Below, in pieces: positions 51,229 through 62,109 of a DNA stretch of 64,000 nucleotides. The stretch spans positions 1-64,000 of the forward strand of contig JAJIRX010000218.1 in the NCBI GenBank assembly GCA_023853785.1. Reading direction: 5' to 3'. Numbering within the stretch: the stretch's first letter is position 1; each line of letters starts with the position of its first letter. The notes under the pieces were generated by a model. The model did no database searches, was not told the DNA's origin, and saw only the letters and a list, made by a program, of their open reading frames with translations. The stretch is from Psilocybe azurescens. Its lineage: Eukaryota; Basidiomycota; Agaricomycetes; Agaricales; Agrocybaceae. A program made the position numbers and the translations under genes.

Positions 51229-52465
51229 GGAATGAGGACCTCGTCCACGACACACTGTTATTTCTACACATCGTGACTACTATTCAGAATTTCGTTCTTC
51301 CCTTAGACTAACTTTATGCAATACGTAGCACCGACATGACACCCCTAAATTAGATAACCCACATTCATAGTTTGTACTCAACCGCTACTCAATATTCATG
51401 CTATTTTGTAATTGAATTATTGGAAACGAGCAGGTGTTCGAGTGTGCTCTTTCGAAAGAGAGCCGCACCATATTGAAACATCAGCTGTTATTATATGTAT
51501 GATGTGCAAATGGGGAGCGACGCTACTACGGAAGGGTGTTGCTATAATTGGTATATATTAGTCCCTGTTTTGCTCCACAGCTTTGATCGAAGCTCTCTGC
51601 CAAATTTAGAGCTCCGAGGATGGTCCGGGGCTGGTGACCAATTTCACGCTATTTCTTGCAGAGCTGGGCTAAGATGGTGTTTGGTTGGACTCAGCATTGA
51701 CTCAACTCCGGCTTCGCGTGACAAACCTTAGCCTACAAATCTTCTTTTCTGTTATCCACACATCGTTTTTCTAGCCACACCACTGTCCCTTCGTTGTAAT
51801 ATTGCATACACACTCCTTTATTTTCTCCTACTCTTATATAATCTATTTATTTACTTATGGCCAGGAAAAATTCAACTCATCAGCGTATCTAATGCTGATC
51901 TAATGATAATTACGAGACGTGACATGCAGTGACAATCTATCGAAAAGCCGTGGGAGCTTTGACCAGATGCAAGCTATGGAAACGTGAAGCCGATGCCTGA
52001 GCACGGATCAATGCCGGGGAGCAAAACAGGGCCTTTATCTAATTAAGCGCAGGTGCAACACGCTCTGGCACACAGCTGATGTGAGGTGTATTTCTTCGAG
52101 GTGAATGCCTGCATTCGCAATTGAGCATCTTTAACCACTTCACTCACTTATATTTAGCTAGTGCAGGTGGCGCATGAACCAAAATATGATATATTTGAGG
52201 TCGGTCTGAGGCCAAAATCTAGGCTGCGCGACGCATATATAAGATGATTTTCATCCTCCGCCAATTTAAACACTACCCATATTGGCGGTGTTTAGCTCTG
52301 CCACACCATAAGGCAGAACAAAATCGTCCAGCTTTAGCCATTTTATTGCATATCTTCTCAGTTCCGATAACTGTACTACTAGAAGGGTATACATAAGTAT
52401 TAATTAAAAACTGGCACGAATGTGCGTTGAGGTGTATTTAGGGACTCCTCTTCATGGAGGTATGT
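51229..52465. other. Intergenic region
   Basis: Between the 3' ends of the ABC transporter and the DUF7702 gene. No gene recognised; a 78-codon frame at 51495 has no family resemblance. Confidence 0.4.
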
Positions 52466-53443
52466 CTACTGGGGTGAAGGGAGCTCATCACGCTTCGGGA
52501 CGAGGCCGGGGGTAGCGTATAGAACGGCTGCGAGGATCTCGGGAACAGCCAACAATGGGTACCAGAGGTGCTCGTTGTCTTGCTTTGTCGAGTTTGACAT
52601 GGTGGCGGCAGAGAACGCCTCCCGTATAAGGAGAAGAGCCGATATGGCTAGGAGGATCATGACTCCATGCTTCCTGCCGAGGCTCTTCTGCCCTTGCAGA
52701 TATTGACTGTCGCCTACAGATACGGATTAGATTTGATTTGATCGTTCAATGGCCTCAACACGCTGTTACCTGCGTATTCTGTCCTCGCCAGCATTACTGT
52801 CTGGAATGCTTGAAGGATAGTGAGGACCAGGAAGATGATGATGCTGACTTTATGCAGTGCAGAGGAGGTGCTTCCTTGTCCATTGTTGTTGGAGGCTGAG
52901 TACACCCCGAGGACGACTGCCGCAACCATTGCGAGCCTGAAAATTCTGCGGTTTTTTACGAGGACTAAAATTGGGTTTCTGGGCGGAGGTCCGCCACATA
53001 GAAGCTCGCTGATGAATTGATGATTTAGCGTCCTTGCACAGGTAGCGAGGGAAAGGGATGGCGAGCTTACAGGTCCAGTACGAGAGTGTATGCAGAATAT
53101 AAAAGACCAAAGTATCCAACACCAAAGAGGATCTCGTCGGCAATTACAAGCCCAAGCGTCTCTCCTGCTGTGCTTGATCCCGCGAGAACAGCGCGGATGG
53201 CAAAAGCAGCAATACGGACTAGTGATGTCCCAAATCAGTACCACAACGACGACAGATAAAGAATGGAGACCTCACTGGTACAAAAGACGACCAGAACAAA
53301 GTGTACATAGGTTGGACGGAAGAACGACTGCCGCACAAACCATCCCAATAGCGGGACGTATAGAACTGTGAAAATCACAGCCGCTGCCACCTGAATGGAA
53401 TCCTAACGCTTTTGCATAGTTGATTTTTTCAGTATTGGCCGCC
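52466..53443 (-). CDS. DUF7702-type seven-helix membrane protein
   Basis: Uncharacterised fungal integral membrane protein. Minus strand, start MAANTEKINYAKALGFHS at 53443, followed by VAAAVIFTVLYVPLLGWFVR (needs one base removed near 53389-53394), QSFFRPTYVHFVLVVFCT, then after an intron RIAAFAIRAVLAGSSTAGET and LGLVIADEILFGVGYFGLLY. Further exons give PRNPILVLVKNRRIFRLAMV, ALHKVSIIIFLVLTILQAFQ, and SLGRKHGVMILLAISALLLI, ending EHLWYPLLAVPEILAAVLYA and PGLVPKRDELPSPQ. The order of helices and the closing WYPLLAVPE(I/F)L motif fit DUF7702 proteins. Function is unknown. Four introns are apparent. It converges with the ABC transporter. Confidence 0.75.
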
Positions 53444-55195
53444 ATTAGGTGTGTTCGGGGTATTCGATGAAGAGGAAACAAGGAGTTAGATCTTGAGGGT
53501 AATTTGGTTGGAAAGAATGGTAACACTACGCGCTCTTATAGGAAGGGACGGCAGTTGACTCTTGCACATGTGTCGATCTATCATTTAGCCGCGTTGGACG
53601 CGGAAAGACAAAAATAGAACACAGAGTGAATCTCAAAATAACCCTTCACTTCAATATATAGCTGGCACATATAACTTCAGTATCGACGCTGCCCCAAGGA
53701 GTATAATGACTGCGCTGGAGTGGCCAAATTTCTGGCCCATATACTCCCCTTAATGCATTACTTTATTTGCCATACAATAATTGACGCATGCTAGCACCGG
53801 CAGGCTAGGCCATGCACTGCGGTGCTCATGGCCGCAGCTGTCTTCTCCGGTTCTTTCACACTATTTCCAAATTCTTATACTCGGCATTAATGATTCGCCG
53901 AAAAAATGGCAATGCATGTAAGAAGTAATTATCTAGGACCACTTTCGGCCACTTATTTGATTCGTGTTCAAAGTTTAGAGGCACTATTCAGATTGGGACG
54001 GCTTTTGTTTCAGCGAGTACTATGTAGTATGGCTTTCAGAGTACGATTGGCTTGCTGGAGGCAGAATTGTACATTGTGCCTGGAGATATTGGAAGTTTCG
54101 TTGATCGCAGCATGAGAGAAAAAGCAAGGGACGGGAACCAAACCAAAATTCTTCTGAAACGATTAACGAACCTCTTTGAGCTGCGGTAAGCGCAGTACAG
54201 CAATGCGATTTGAACTAGACTCTTAAATCTAAAGGCCGTACCCCATCTTTCGCCTTTTCGTCGATATAACGTGAGTTAAATCTAGTCAAAGTGGTCCTCA
54301 AATTTTTGAACTGCTACAGAAAATTTGAATTTTTTACCCGTCTTCCATCCGACTGTCCTTATTCTATGAGAAATTTACATCCGTGCATAGTAGCATTCAT
54401 TCGAGTTCCAAGTGGATACCTGATGTAACAGCATGACAGTATCGCAATGTAAGTATATAAGGCTTTATATCCTCACTACAGAGTGGTGAGAACGCTGGGT
54501 AAGAGTGCCGACCCCAAACTGAACTCAGGCCACTATGAATGGAAGACATCTTTGACCTTTGTTTCATGAGAGTAGAAACGGTCGCGTGGTGGATTGATAC
54601 TATCAGGCCATGTCATACCTATTTGGTGAGAGCTCGTCCCTCTTGCTTCACGCTATTAGTATCAACCGTTTGTGTGAAATAAGTCCTGATGAGCGGATAA
54701 ACCTAGAGAGACATCACTAAATCCATGAGATTGGTGAAAAGCGAAAGGCTATAAAACTAGAATGAGGATGTAAAAACTTATCAATATTCATCTGCTTTAA
54801 TATGTGTACCTCAATTGAGACTTTGAGGGCAACAGTTGTATTGGCAATTTTGATGCAATCTTGACTTATTTGACTTACCCAAAGCCCTGGGAAGAAGGTT
54901 GGTACAGTGGTACTTGATGATTGCTACAACAAACATTACCTGCCGAAGGCAGGGTATTTTGCATGTATGAAATTCGCTAGTTGCAATCTAGTACATAGAT
55001 GTAAATAAACACCATATATAGATAAAAATTTTCAGGACTGCTGTTGGCAATTTGTAATAAATACTAAATATGCCGTAGTACAATTCCTTCGGCTGGTAAT
55101 AGCGGACGAAGGTAGAAAACGATTTTAATATATTCGCCAAGTACACTTCAAGTTACATAGCTTAGTCCGGACGATGATAATGGAGCAAAAATGTA
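53444..55195. other. Intergenic region
   Basis: AT-rich, no gene recognised. Runs from the presumed promoter of the DUF7702 gene to the tRNA. Confidence 0.4.
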
Positions 55196-55309
55196 TTCCG
55201 GTACGGGGAATCGAACCCCGAGCTACCGCGATCACACTCGTCGACGTCATGGTCATATTCCCAGACAGACTATGAAAGGCGGTAATGTTAGCCGTTACAC
55301 CATACCGGA
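55196..55309 (-). tRNA. tRNA-Glu (UUC) with a 42-nt intron
   Basis: Minus strand. Acceptor TCCGGTA (55309-55303) pairs with TACCGGA (55203-55197), discriminator A at 55196. D arm GTGT/ACAT around loop AACGGCTA. The anticodon stem ACCGC/GCGGT encloses C-T-TTC-A, with anticodon UUC at 55276-55274. The T arm is CGGGG-TTCGATT-CCCCG. The intron 55231-55272 follows position 37, the canonical site for nuclear tRNA introns. The mature RNA is 72 nt before CCA addition. All stems pair with one G-U. Confidence 0.95.
55231..55272 (-). other. tRNA-Glu intron
   Basis: 42 nt between A37 and C38 of the tRNA; defined by the need for a 7-nt anticodon loop and the ACCGC/GCGGT stem. Confidence 0.85.
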
Positions 55310-57054
55310 TTGAATACTTGTCATTTATATTACAATACGCAGTAACGTGTATATTCTTTGCCACGAGCGGCATCAATTTTCACCCTAAGCAAAGGACCTG
55401 CCGTCTTTGTTCTTTATTTACCTCCTGTCACCACTGCTTTCCCCCGATTATCCAACGCTACAGGTTTACTACCAATAGAAGATTTTCTATATGTCACACA
55501 AGGCTATGTGTCTTACGGACTGAACATAAGAACAATACCTACGTAACAACCTTCCATGGTCCCGAATAACTAGCAGTTGTTTGAGGGTCAAGGTCAGGTA
55601 CGTCATGTGCAAGGACGTCTACGGATAGGAGGGGATTTGACATGGTAAGCATAATACTACCATGTCCTTAAGGCTGACGTCCTTCATTGTGTCCTCAGCC
55701 TGGAAAACGCACAGTGGCCATTTAATCACTCAGTCTCGTTCGGAACAAAGTCTACACTACGCGATCACCTCGAGCCGAGGATGGAGAACGTGACTTGTTC
55801 TTCTGCTGCTTAGCGCCCATCTCGATTATTGCGATGGGGATAGGCTCTGGGTATATTTGGATTGTCTGGTATCGAGACTAGCCCGGGTGCGCCTCCAAGA
55901 TGTTAAAGACGTTTTTTTTTTACACGTCGACGCCAGGTCTATCAAATATGTACGAGAGTTCCTAGGATTTTCCGAACCCCTTCTTCTCGCCGCCGGATGC
56001 CAAACTTCGAAGAGGACAAATAAAGGCACGGACCCTTAACTCGCCTTCTGCTTTGTCTGGAGAATCTAGTGTTCGTGTTCGACAATGAAAAGACGGATTC
56101 AACAAGTTACGATTCTCCGGCCAATTCACAGACGTCGCTCTCGTGCCAACCGGAGTCTCTTCCTCGATTCAGTCAGTCGAAATCACTTCTCTCGGAGCGT
56201 CTGATGGGATCGCGAAGACGAGGTCAGCATTGCCGCTCATCTAGGTCCTTTCAGGGATATCATGGTGGACGTAGTGGTGGATAGTACGTACTTGAGTAAC
56301 TGAGGGCCCACCGCGTTGTGCTGGTAGTCGCTATTCGCCATCTTCTCACTCTGCAGACGTGGAAAAGCGCCGATAATGACTCTATTTCTTTCTTCGAATC
56401 TGCCTTTGGTGCGAAAGCTAGTCTTGGTGAGTACTTATAAGTGAATCTTGAAGATGCCAAGTAACTTGATTGATTATTCTAGATTTTGTATACACTGAGA
56501 CGTTCGAGCTTTCTATTCCGACGCAGAACGAGCAGTCCTACCGCGATTAATGCGTGATCTACTCGAGGCTTTGCCTGTCGCGGACGAGTGGGACAAGATT
56601 TGAAGATAATACAATGGGAGATAATACACAAACAAGACATGATTCAGCGCTTACCACATCAGTTTAAAACATGTATGTATGTTCTTCTTGGATGAGTACA
56701 CTTAGTACACTTCCTATTAACGTTATGTCTATTAGTCCTCGAACAGGCCAAAATGTACAATGCGCAGACCACTGTGGATGGACTCGAAAGGTTTTAAAAA
56801 ATGCACGGTAATGTTTTGCAAGCCATGAAAGCGGATCTAGGAAGTGAAGCAGATTGAGAACGAACGGTCAAATTGATCGTTCGAGTACTATGAATGAAAT
56901 GTATTATAGCAATCTTTAGCGATTTCAATGTTTTCGCGAGAATTTGCAACTCTGGATGTACAACGAATACTGTATGACGTCACTATCTTTGCGACTACTC
57001 GAGTAGAGCTGAACAAAACAATAGACCGTAGGCGACATCAATATTCATTAACCA
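55310..57054. other. Intergenic region, possible gene debris
   Basis: Frames at 55857-56039 and 56069-56284 have mixed composition; none is recognised and none connects convincingly by splicing. Confidence 0.35.
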
Positions 57055-58061
57055 TTAATCAAATTCCTTAGGAATTGGAGTCTCTGTACCACAGTACGTC
57101 TTGTGGTACTGCAAATAAAACGCCAAAATTTTGAGAGCAGAAGGTGGTCAGAAAACGCTAAACGGACCTTCCAGTCCTCCTTCTGGCATTCTGGGCTACA
57201 ATAACCTGAATATAACGTCCAATTAAATTGAAAGAATAGCAGAAAAGGAAGATCTCACGGGCAATCTTGCATTTTGAGCACACCAGCTTTGGATTCCCTC
57301 CCCACATTGTGCGCGACAAGCTCTTCGGGTCTTGTAGTACGCTTCCATACCCAGCCTTTCCTCCTCCAAATGAAATTTATCACCGAACTCGTTCTTACGA
57401 TCTTGATATTCTTTATCTTCTTTGTCGCTCTTCATCTTGAGAATCTCTGAACGCTCTTTCAACCATGCGGTAAGATCATCCTTTTCTGCGGGAGACATGC
57501 CGCTCCAGCTGACCTCGACATCGGGATAGTTGTAGTAATGGTGGTACCAAATCGCTTTGGCAAGGGCACCGCCCTGGGCACGAATCCAATGTTCGGGGCC
57601 TCTCCATGCTTCCCCGAACTCAGAGGTGGATACAGGAATCCACTTTGCGACTTGATAGGAGGAATCAGGGGCGGGTCTTCAATGAAATAGCGTATTCCAG
57701 GCTGGGCCCATTGACCGTCCGAGTCGATAAATCCAATCTCGATGCAGGTGTCAGCCTCCTCAAGTTTCTAAGCACAATTCGCTCACCTCAATGTCACGTC
57801 CTCTCCGTTTCACATAAAGATCATAGTGAAAACTATTGTCCGTATACACGCGTAGGTCGAACTCTTCGGTTGCGGATACATCGAGCAAGCGTTCAAGAAG
57901 CTGTTTACGGCCTATGCGATGAAGAAGGGTAGAGATACCACTAGGCCCGGTTACGTTCGGTGACTTTGGGTGCTGGCCTTCATCATCTATTCCGGATTTA
58001 ATGACCTTTGGACAATCCTCTGGAGTTGAGCTTGGAAGAAGGGGGTATCCAGGAAGCGAAT
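57055..58061 (-). CDS. MYND-type zinc-finger protein (5' end unresolved)
   Basis: Probable protein-interaction or regulatory factor. The C-terminus, read across two introns, is LVCSKCKIAR|YCSPECQKEDWK|YHKTYCG, giving the C-x2-C ... Y-C-x3-C-Q-x2-D-W ... H-K-x2-C pattern of a MYND finger (57055-57300), ending ETPIPKEFD with the stop at 57055-57057. Upstream: DLRVYTDNSFHYDLYVKRRG (about 57830), GFIDSDGQWAQPGIRYFIED (about 57700), KWIPVSTSEFGEAWRGPEHW, then a charged helix EILKMKSDKEDKEYQDRKNE (about 57400). Two single-base losses are needed, near 57668-57675 (G run) and 57327-57333. The first exon is unclear: an acceptor at 58062-58063 precedes SLPGYPLLPSSTPED, and a candidate first exon lies near 58108-58123. 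The function of the N-terminal part is unknown. Confidence 0.7.
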
Positions 58062-58309
58062 CTAGGAAGAACTAGGTTATACTGTTATGCATAAGAAATG
58101 GCCTGTCTTACTACGCCGTGCATGCTGGGAAGCAGTAAGTTGAAAGCACTACGTATTGTCTCTCCAACCCAAAACAATCTCCGAAAGTTTGCCGGTCCCG
58201 GCCAACCCAGATTTGTAGACATGCATGTGACCGCGCAATGACCTCCTAAGCTGCAGTCTAGCTGAGTCTAGTCGGTCTGACTCGACTCTGGATAGGACTC
58301 TTCAGTGCG

Positions 58310-58860
58310 ATCCAAGTACAATGGATATGTTGAATTTTTAGATGACTAGGAAAAATTCCCGGACATCGGCAAATTATCTGCGAAGACCTACACTACACTA
58401 CGTCCTCACTACTCTAACCACGCTTGGCCTTAGAATTCACAGTTTTTCTCCGCTCCGACCCCGCCTGTAACCTCCTCAGTATGGAAATCAATTTGTCCCT
58501 TACAGTCACCGTATTCATATGACAGGCTCTGCGTCCCGATAGACCCATTTTTCGTTATAGTTAGGTTCCCAAAGATGGTCCTCCGGTTTGGGAGGCGCAC
58601 AGTGGTTAGGAGGCTCGCTAGCATTCCAGGGGTACCATTCGATGAAGTCCATTTGGCTGCTTTGTATATCCCCCGAGGCGGGAGGGAGGGTGCAACTTCC
58701 AATATGTATCTGCTGCCCCGTAACGGTGTCGACCGCTGTGCTGACCCAGAGCCTAATCCCATTGTTCTTGACCTCGAAGTTGTACGTGCGGTCATATACT
58801 CCGTTCCACTTGACGCTGCACGACGCCACGGCGGCAGCGTCATCTTCGCCTAGGTGGCAG
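58310..58860 (+). repeat. Segmental duplication S, copy 2, left part
   Basis: Matches 19240-19850 in direct orientation, beginning near the tttttagatgactaggaaa motif and running through the small-protein pseudogene. Separated from its right part (62110-63960) by about 3.2 kb of unrelated sequence. Confidence 0.7.
58430..58829 (-). pseudogene. Copy 2 of the small Cys-containing protein gene, frameshifted
   Basis: Better preserved than copy 1. Reads SCSVKWNGVYDRTYNFEVKN, NGIRLWVSTAVDTVTGQQIH, IGSCTLPPASGDIQSSQMDF, EWYPWNASEPPNHCAP, then a shift by two bases relative to copy 1, then RRTIFGNLTITKNGSIGTQ, YEYGDCKGQIDFHTEEVTGG and a final EKNCEF. Cys residues in CSV, SCT, HCA, GDCKG and NCEF may form disulfides. 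No ATG opens the frame and a splice acceptor (CACCTAG) sits just upstream at about 58852, so a 5' exon is missing or lost at the junction with the inserted segment. Family not recognised. Confidence 0.6.
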
Positions 58861-59877
58861 TGTTTATGTTGGACACGGTGGTGTTAGCAATGAAGCTTGA
58901 GATGACTCGGTGGAGGACGACCTTCCCGCCATTCGGACAACCTGGTGAATTTTCTCAGCAATCGTACTGTGAACTTTGCTCCAAGGATACCATATCATAG
59001 CATGCGCAACAAGTACCGCTCCACCATGGGAGCAGTCAGCAACTATTTATTGAAATTCACGGGCACGATTCCGCCAGGGTTCGAACTCATTATTGACTGG
59101 ACATAGTGGAATAGCGAAACGCTTGGATCTATTGATATCGGACACGAGAGCGAGAATGGAGCTATCGGCTCTGAGAAGCACGCACAGTTTAGGTCAACGG
59201 GCGTACGGGGGTCCAAATCTTGGGCGCACATGCAGGCGGACACATACACTCGGAGAGAGTGCTGCGCAGGCGAGCAAGGCGCTAGTGCGGAGCAGTAGGG
59301 AGAAAATTTCCACAACGTGGCTTTAGTTTCTGATCTTTTAAACACAATTGGTTAAATAATCCGGGATGGAAGCTTAATAATATAACATCATTCTCTGGGT
59401 TCCCGAAAACCATTGTCGACCGATCATTTTATAGACAGATTCCAAGAGATATGCTCTATTTCCCAGTCCCTTGTGGTGTTAGAGTGTTCACGGCGACGAT
59501 GGAGCTACAGATTAGGCAGCTTACTATCACAGAGGTATGATGAAGTATCAGTGTGCGCTTAACGCCTATCCCACAGATCATCGGTGTGTAGAATGAAGCC
59601 GCAGGGAGCGTGCAGCAGCTGTGCTTGTATATATATATCCATCAATTACGAATACGAGTGACTGCACGACCTGTGCGATGGATGCGTCTTGAGGCAAGAC
59701 AGAAGGAGGTCGCCTATGTAGATACCTGTTGATGCTGCTTACGATGAATTATATTACACTTTACACTGACTATTGAGAAATAAGGCAAGACGAGGTTCGT
59801 CACCTTCAACGATGAAGTTGCGATAAAGAATTTCTGCGGTCCGATTAACAGGTAAGAAGTATTAGCTTCGATCTACG
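58861..59877. other. Left part of the segment inserted in duplication S
   Basis: No gene recognised; a (ta)n tract lies near 59622-59637. Confidence 0.35.
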
Positions 59878-60861
59878 TTGACGTATCAGGTTTCATTGAA
59901 TATACCAGAATCTCGGGAGATAATTGAAGCCGCGATAGATACAAATCCGGCTATCTTTCAGCTCAATTTCGAAATACAGTTTCAAACTCTGATTCTCGAC
60001 CCTCTTCTTCACATATCAACCACTGGGCCCTTCAGATCTCGCAAGTCATTTCCTAGACTGATTATTATCGACGGTCTGGACGAATGGAAAGGCGCGGACG
60101 TTCAGAGCACCATTTTAAACATCATCTCGAATGAACTCCAACACCATCACTCGGCTCTCCCCTTCAGACTTCTCATTACCAGCTGACCAGAGTATCATCT
60201 CACCAGATCATTTTTGTCACCCCTCTGCAAAGTCTGACTTTTCGTCTTGCACTCGACGACACATACCAGCCAGATGAGGATATCAGACTATATATGACAG
60301 ACTTGTTTCGTGACATACGAAAGACGCACATCATGCGCACCCATCTTCCGGATTCATGGCCATCGGAGGAAGACATCGCCAAATTGGTCGCAAAATCGTC
60401 AGGTCGATTCATCTACGCAGCCATGGTCATTAGATATGTGTCCTCTTCTCCACATAATCCACTCGTTCGCCTCAAAGGCATTCAAGGCCTCCTTCCGGTC
60501 AACGACAATAGGCCATACGCGCAACTCGATGTTCTATATATCAATCATCTTTCTGACTTGGAAGATGTCGAAGCCGTCTTCGCGAATTCTAGGGGTGGCT
60601 TTTGTACTGACCGATAATACGAGTCCTTCCATTGAACCTCTGGAAGTCAATGATCTGGAGAAGTTTATGCAACTTACCTCAGGCATTGTTCAGATCCTCC
60701 TCATTGACGTATTGTCAGTTGTGGATGCCTCAGACAACAAGAAGCCCATCAAATTTCTTCATGCCTCGTTCAATGACTTCCTCGTTGATCCCAGTAAAAG
60801 GCATGAGGAAGCTGCCCATTTCTGTATTTCTGCCATTGAATGTAAGCATTGATCGCTTTTT
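59878..60861 (+). pseudogene. Decayed NACHT/STAND (NLR-like) NTPase fragment
   Basis: Remnant of a fungal NOD-like receptor, a family linked to self/non-self recognition. Readable: FQLNFEIQFQTLILDPLLHI, then the Walker B region SFPRLIIIDGLDEW (60046-60087), LPFRLLITS directly followed by a stop where an Arg (RPE) is usual (60184-60186), then in another frame LALDDTYQPDEDIRLYMTDL, LPDSWPSEEDIAKLVAKSSG with RFIYAAMVIRYV, and later KKPIKFLHASFNDFLVDPSK. The N-terminal domain and Walker A (P-loop) are absent. At least two frame changes besides the stop. Family call is confident from the order of these motifs. Confidence 0.75.
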
Positions 60862-61221
60862 TATAAATTTATTTCTGAGCTTCATATATAGTACTCGACA
60901 TAGTGACACCGCTGCCACATATTGCTTACTGGTCACTCTCGAATCATTTTCGACAGGCAGGCCCTCTGCATGACAACACCGCTCTTCGGGAGAAGATATT
61001 CAAGGTGCCCTATATTCAGCACTGGAGAACTTATGTACTTGACATGTCAAAGGATAGGCCTTTAAAATATGGCAACTTTTATTGAGGATCCTGTAACATT
61101 TCTACACTTTCTGGAAACGTCGGATCATCTACTTTTTAAAGATAGTGGAAACAACATATTTTGACTCCAAATCAAGGAATTTTGGCAAACAGAAGAGCTC
61201 TATCTCCACCATCGAGGTATC

Positions 61222-61854
61222 TTGGATCAACAATTGTGCAAATCCCTGGCATTGATTCCCATGAGCCCTTGTCTGGCTTTATGGACTGCCGTCAGTGCCA
61301 ACAGGATACTTGAATATAATCAAATAGTCTCTTTGCAGACATTTGAAGTTCTTTCATCCTCATCAGTACCCGAAGTCTTGGGTTACATGGAAGGTTTCCT
61401 CGTTTCTGCATTATTCGATCATCTCAAGGTGGAGCGCCCACCTTCATGGTACTTCATTTATCCCATGGCTAGTACCCCACATCGACGTATAGTGACAGAA
61501 TTTCTAAACGATCCGCCACGAGCAGGACCGCACGCTGTAGATAAATTGACGTACACTACGGCTGCGGTATTCACGGTGGGGTGTGCAGTCAGGGCTTGGG
61601 ATAGAACAGTCCATATATCCGCACCCGAACAGTGGAACTTCATCTGGGATGTTTTTGCACTCATGTTGTCGAAGGCCAGGTACTCGGCTGAGCTAGTCAG
61701 TACGCTCGGTGAACAGAACCTTACCTTCGATCTAGGAAGACCGAGCACCAATGTGTGCCATCGGGTACAGACCTTATTTGGAGCAGTCCGCAGCTATTCA
61801 AAAGGTTGGGTCATTCACCATTTAAAATCATTAACATTTATCGTTTCCGGCTAA
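61222..61854 (+). CDS. Hypothetical 210-residue protein or C-terminal exon
   Basis: An uninterrupted 210-codon frame, MDQQLCKSLALIPMSPCLAL to HHLKSLTFIVSG. The frame is open for some distance upstream (FWQTEELYLHHRGIL), so the start is not established. Composition is coding-like with no transmembrane helix or motif I recognise. It may be the C-terminal region of the NACHT gene just upstream. Confidence 0.4.
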   Translation: MDQQLCKSLALIPMSPCLALWTAVSANRILEYNQIVSLQTFEVLSSSSVPEVLGYMEGFLVSALFDHLKVERPPSWYFIYPMASTPHRRIVTEFLNDPPRAGPHAVDKLTYTTAAVFTVGCAVRAWDRTVHISAPEQWNFIWDVFALMLSKARYSAELVSTLGEQNLTFDLGRPSTNVCHRVQTLFGAVRSYSKGWVIHHLKSLTFIVSG

Positions 61855-62109
61855 ATTTTATAGAGAAAGTGAGGCAAGATACTCTCTAAATGCACGCGGC
61901 AGCCCCGATCCAATTGTCAGGCAGGATTCACTACTGGCGCCATGGTCCTCAAGCGGGAAGTAGTCAGTAGATTCAGAATCAAATATCAAATATGTAAACG
62001 ACAAGAAAATAAACATCCTTCTGTGCAGATAGTTTTGTCCATGCCACACTGCGGCACACTTTATTTCTACTATCAGTGAAACGTCCAGTGATGGTAATGC
62101 AGCATAATC

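Noticed and set aside
52714..53244. 176-codon minus-strand frame as an independent gene
   Set aside because: Exons and introns of the DUF7702 gene read through in one frame.
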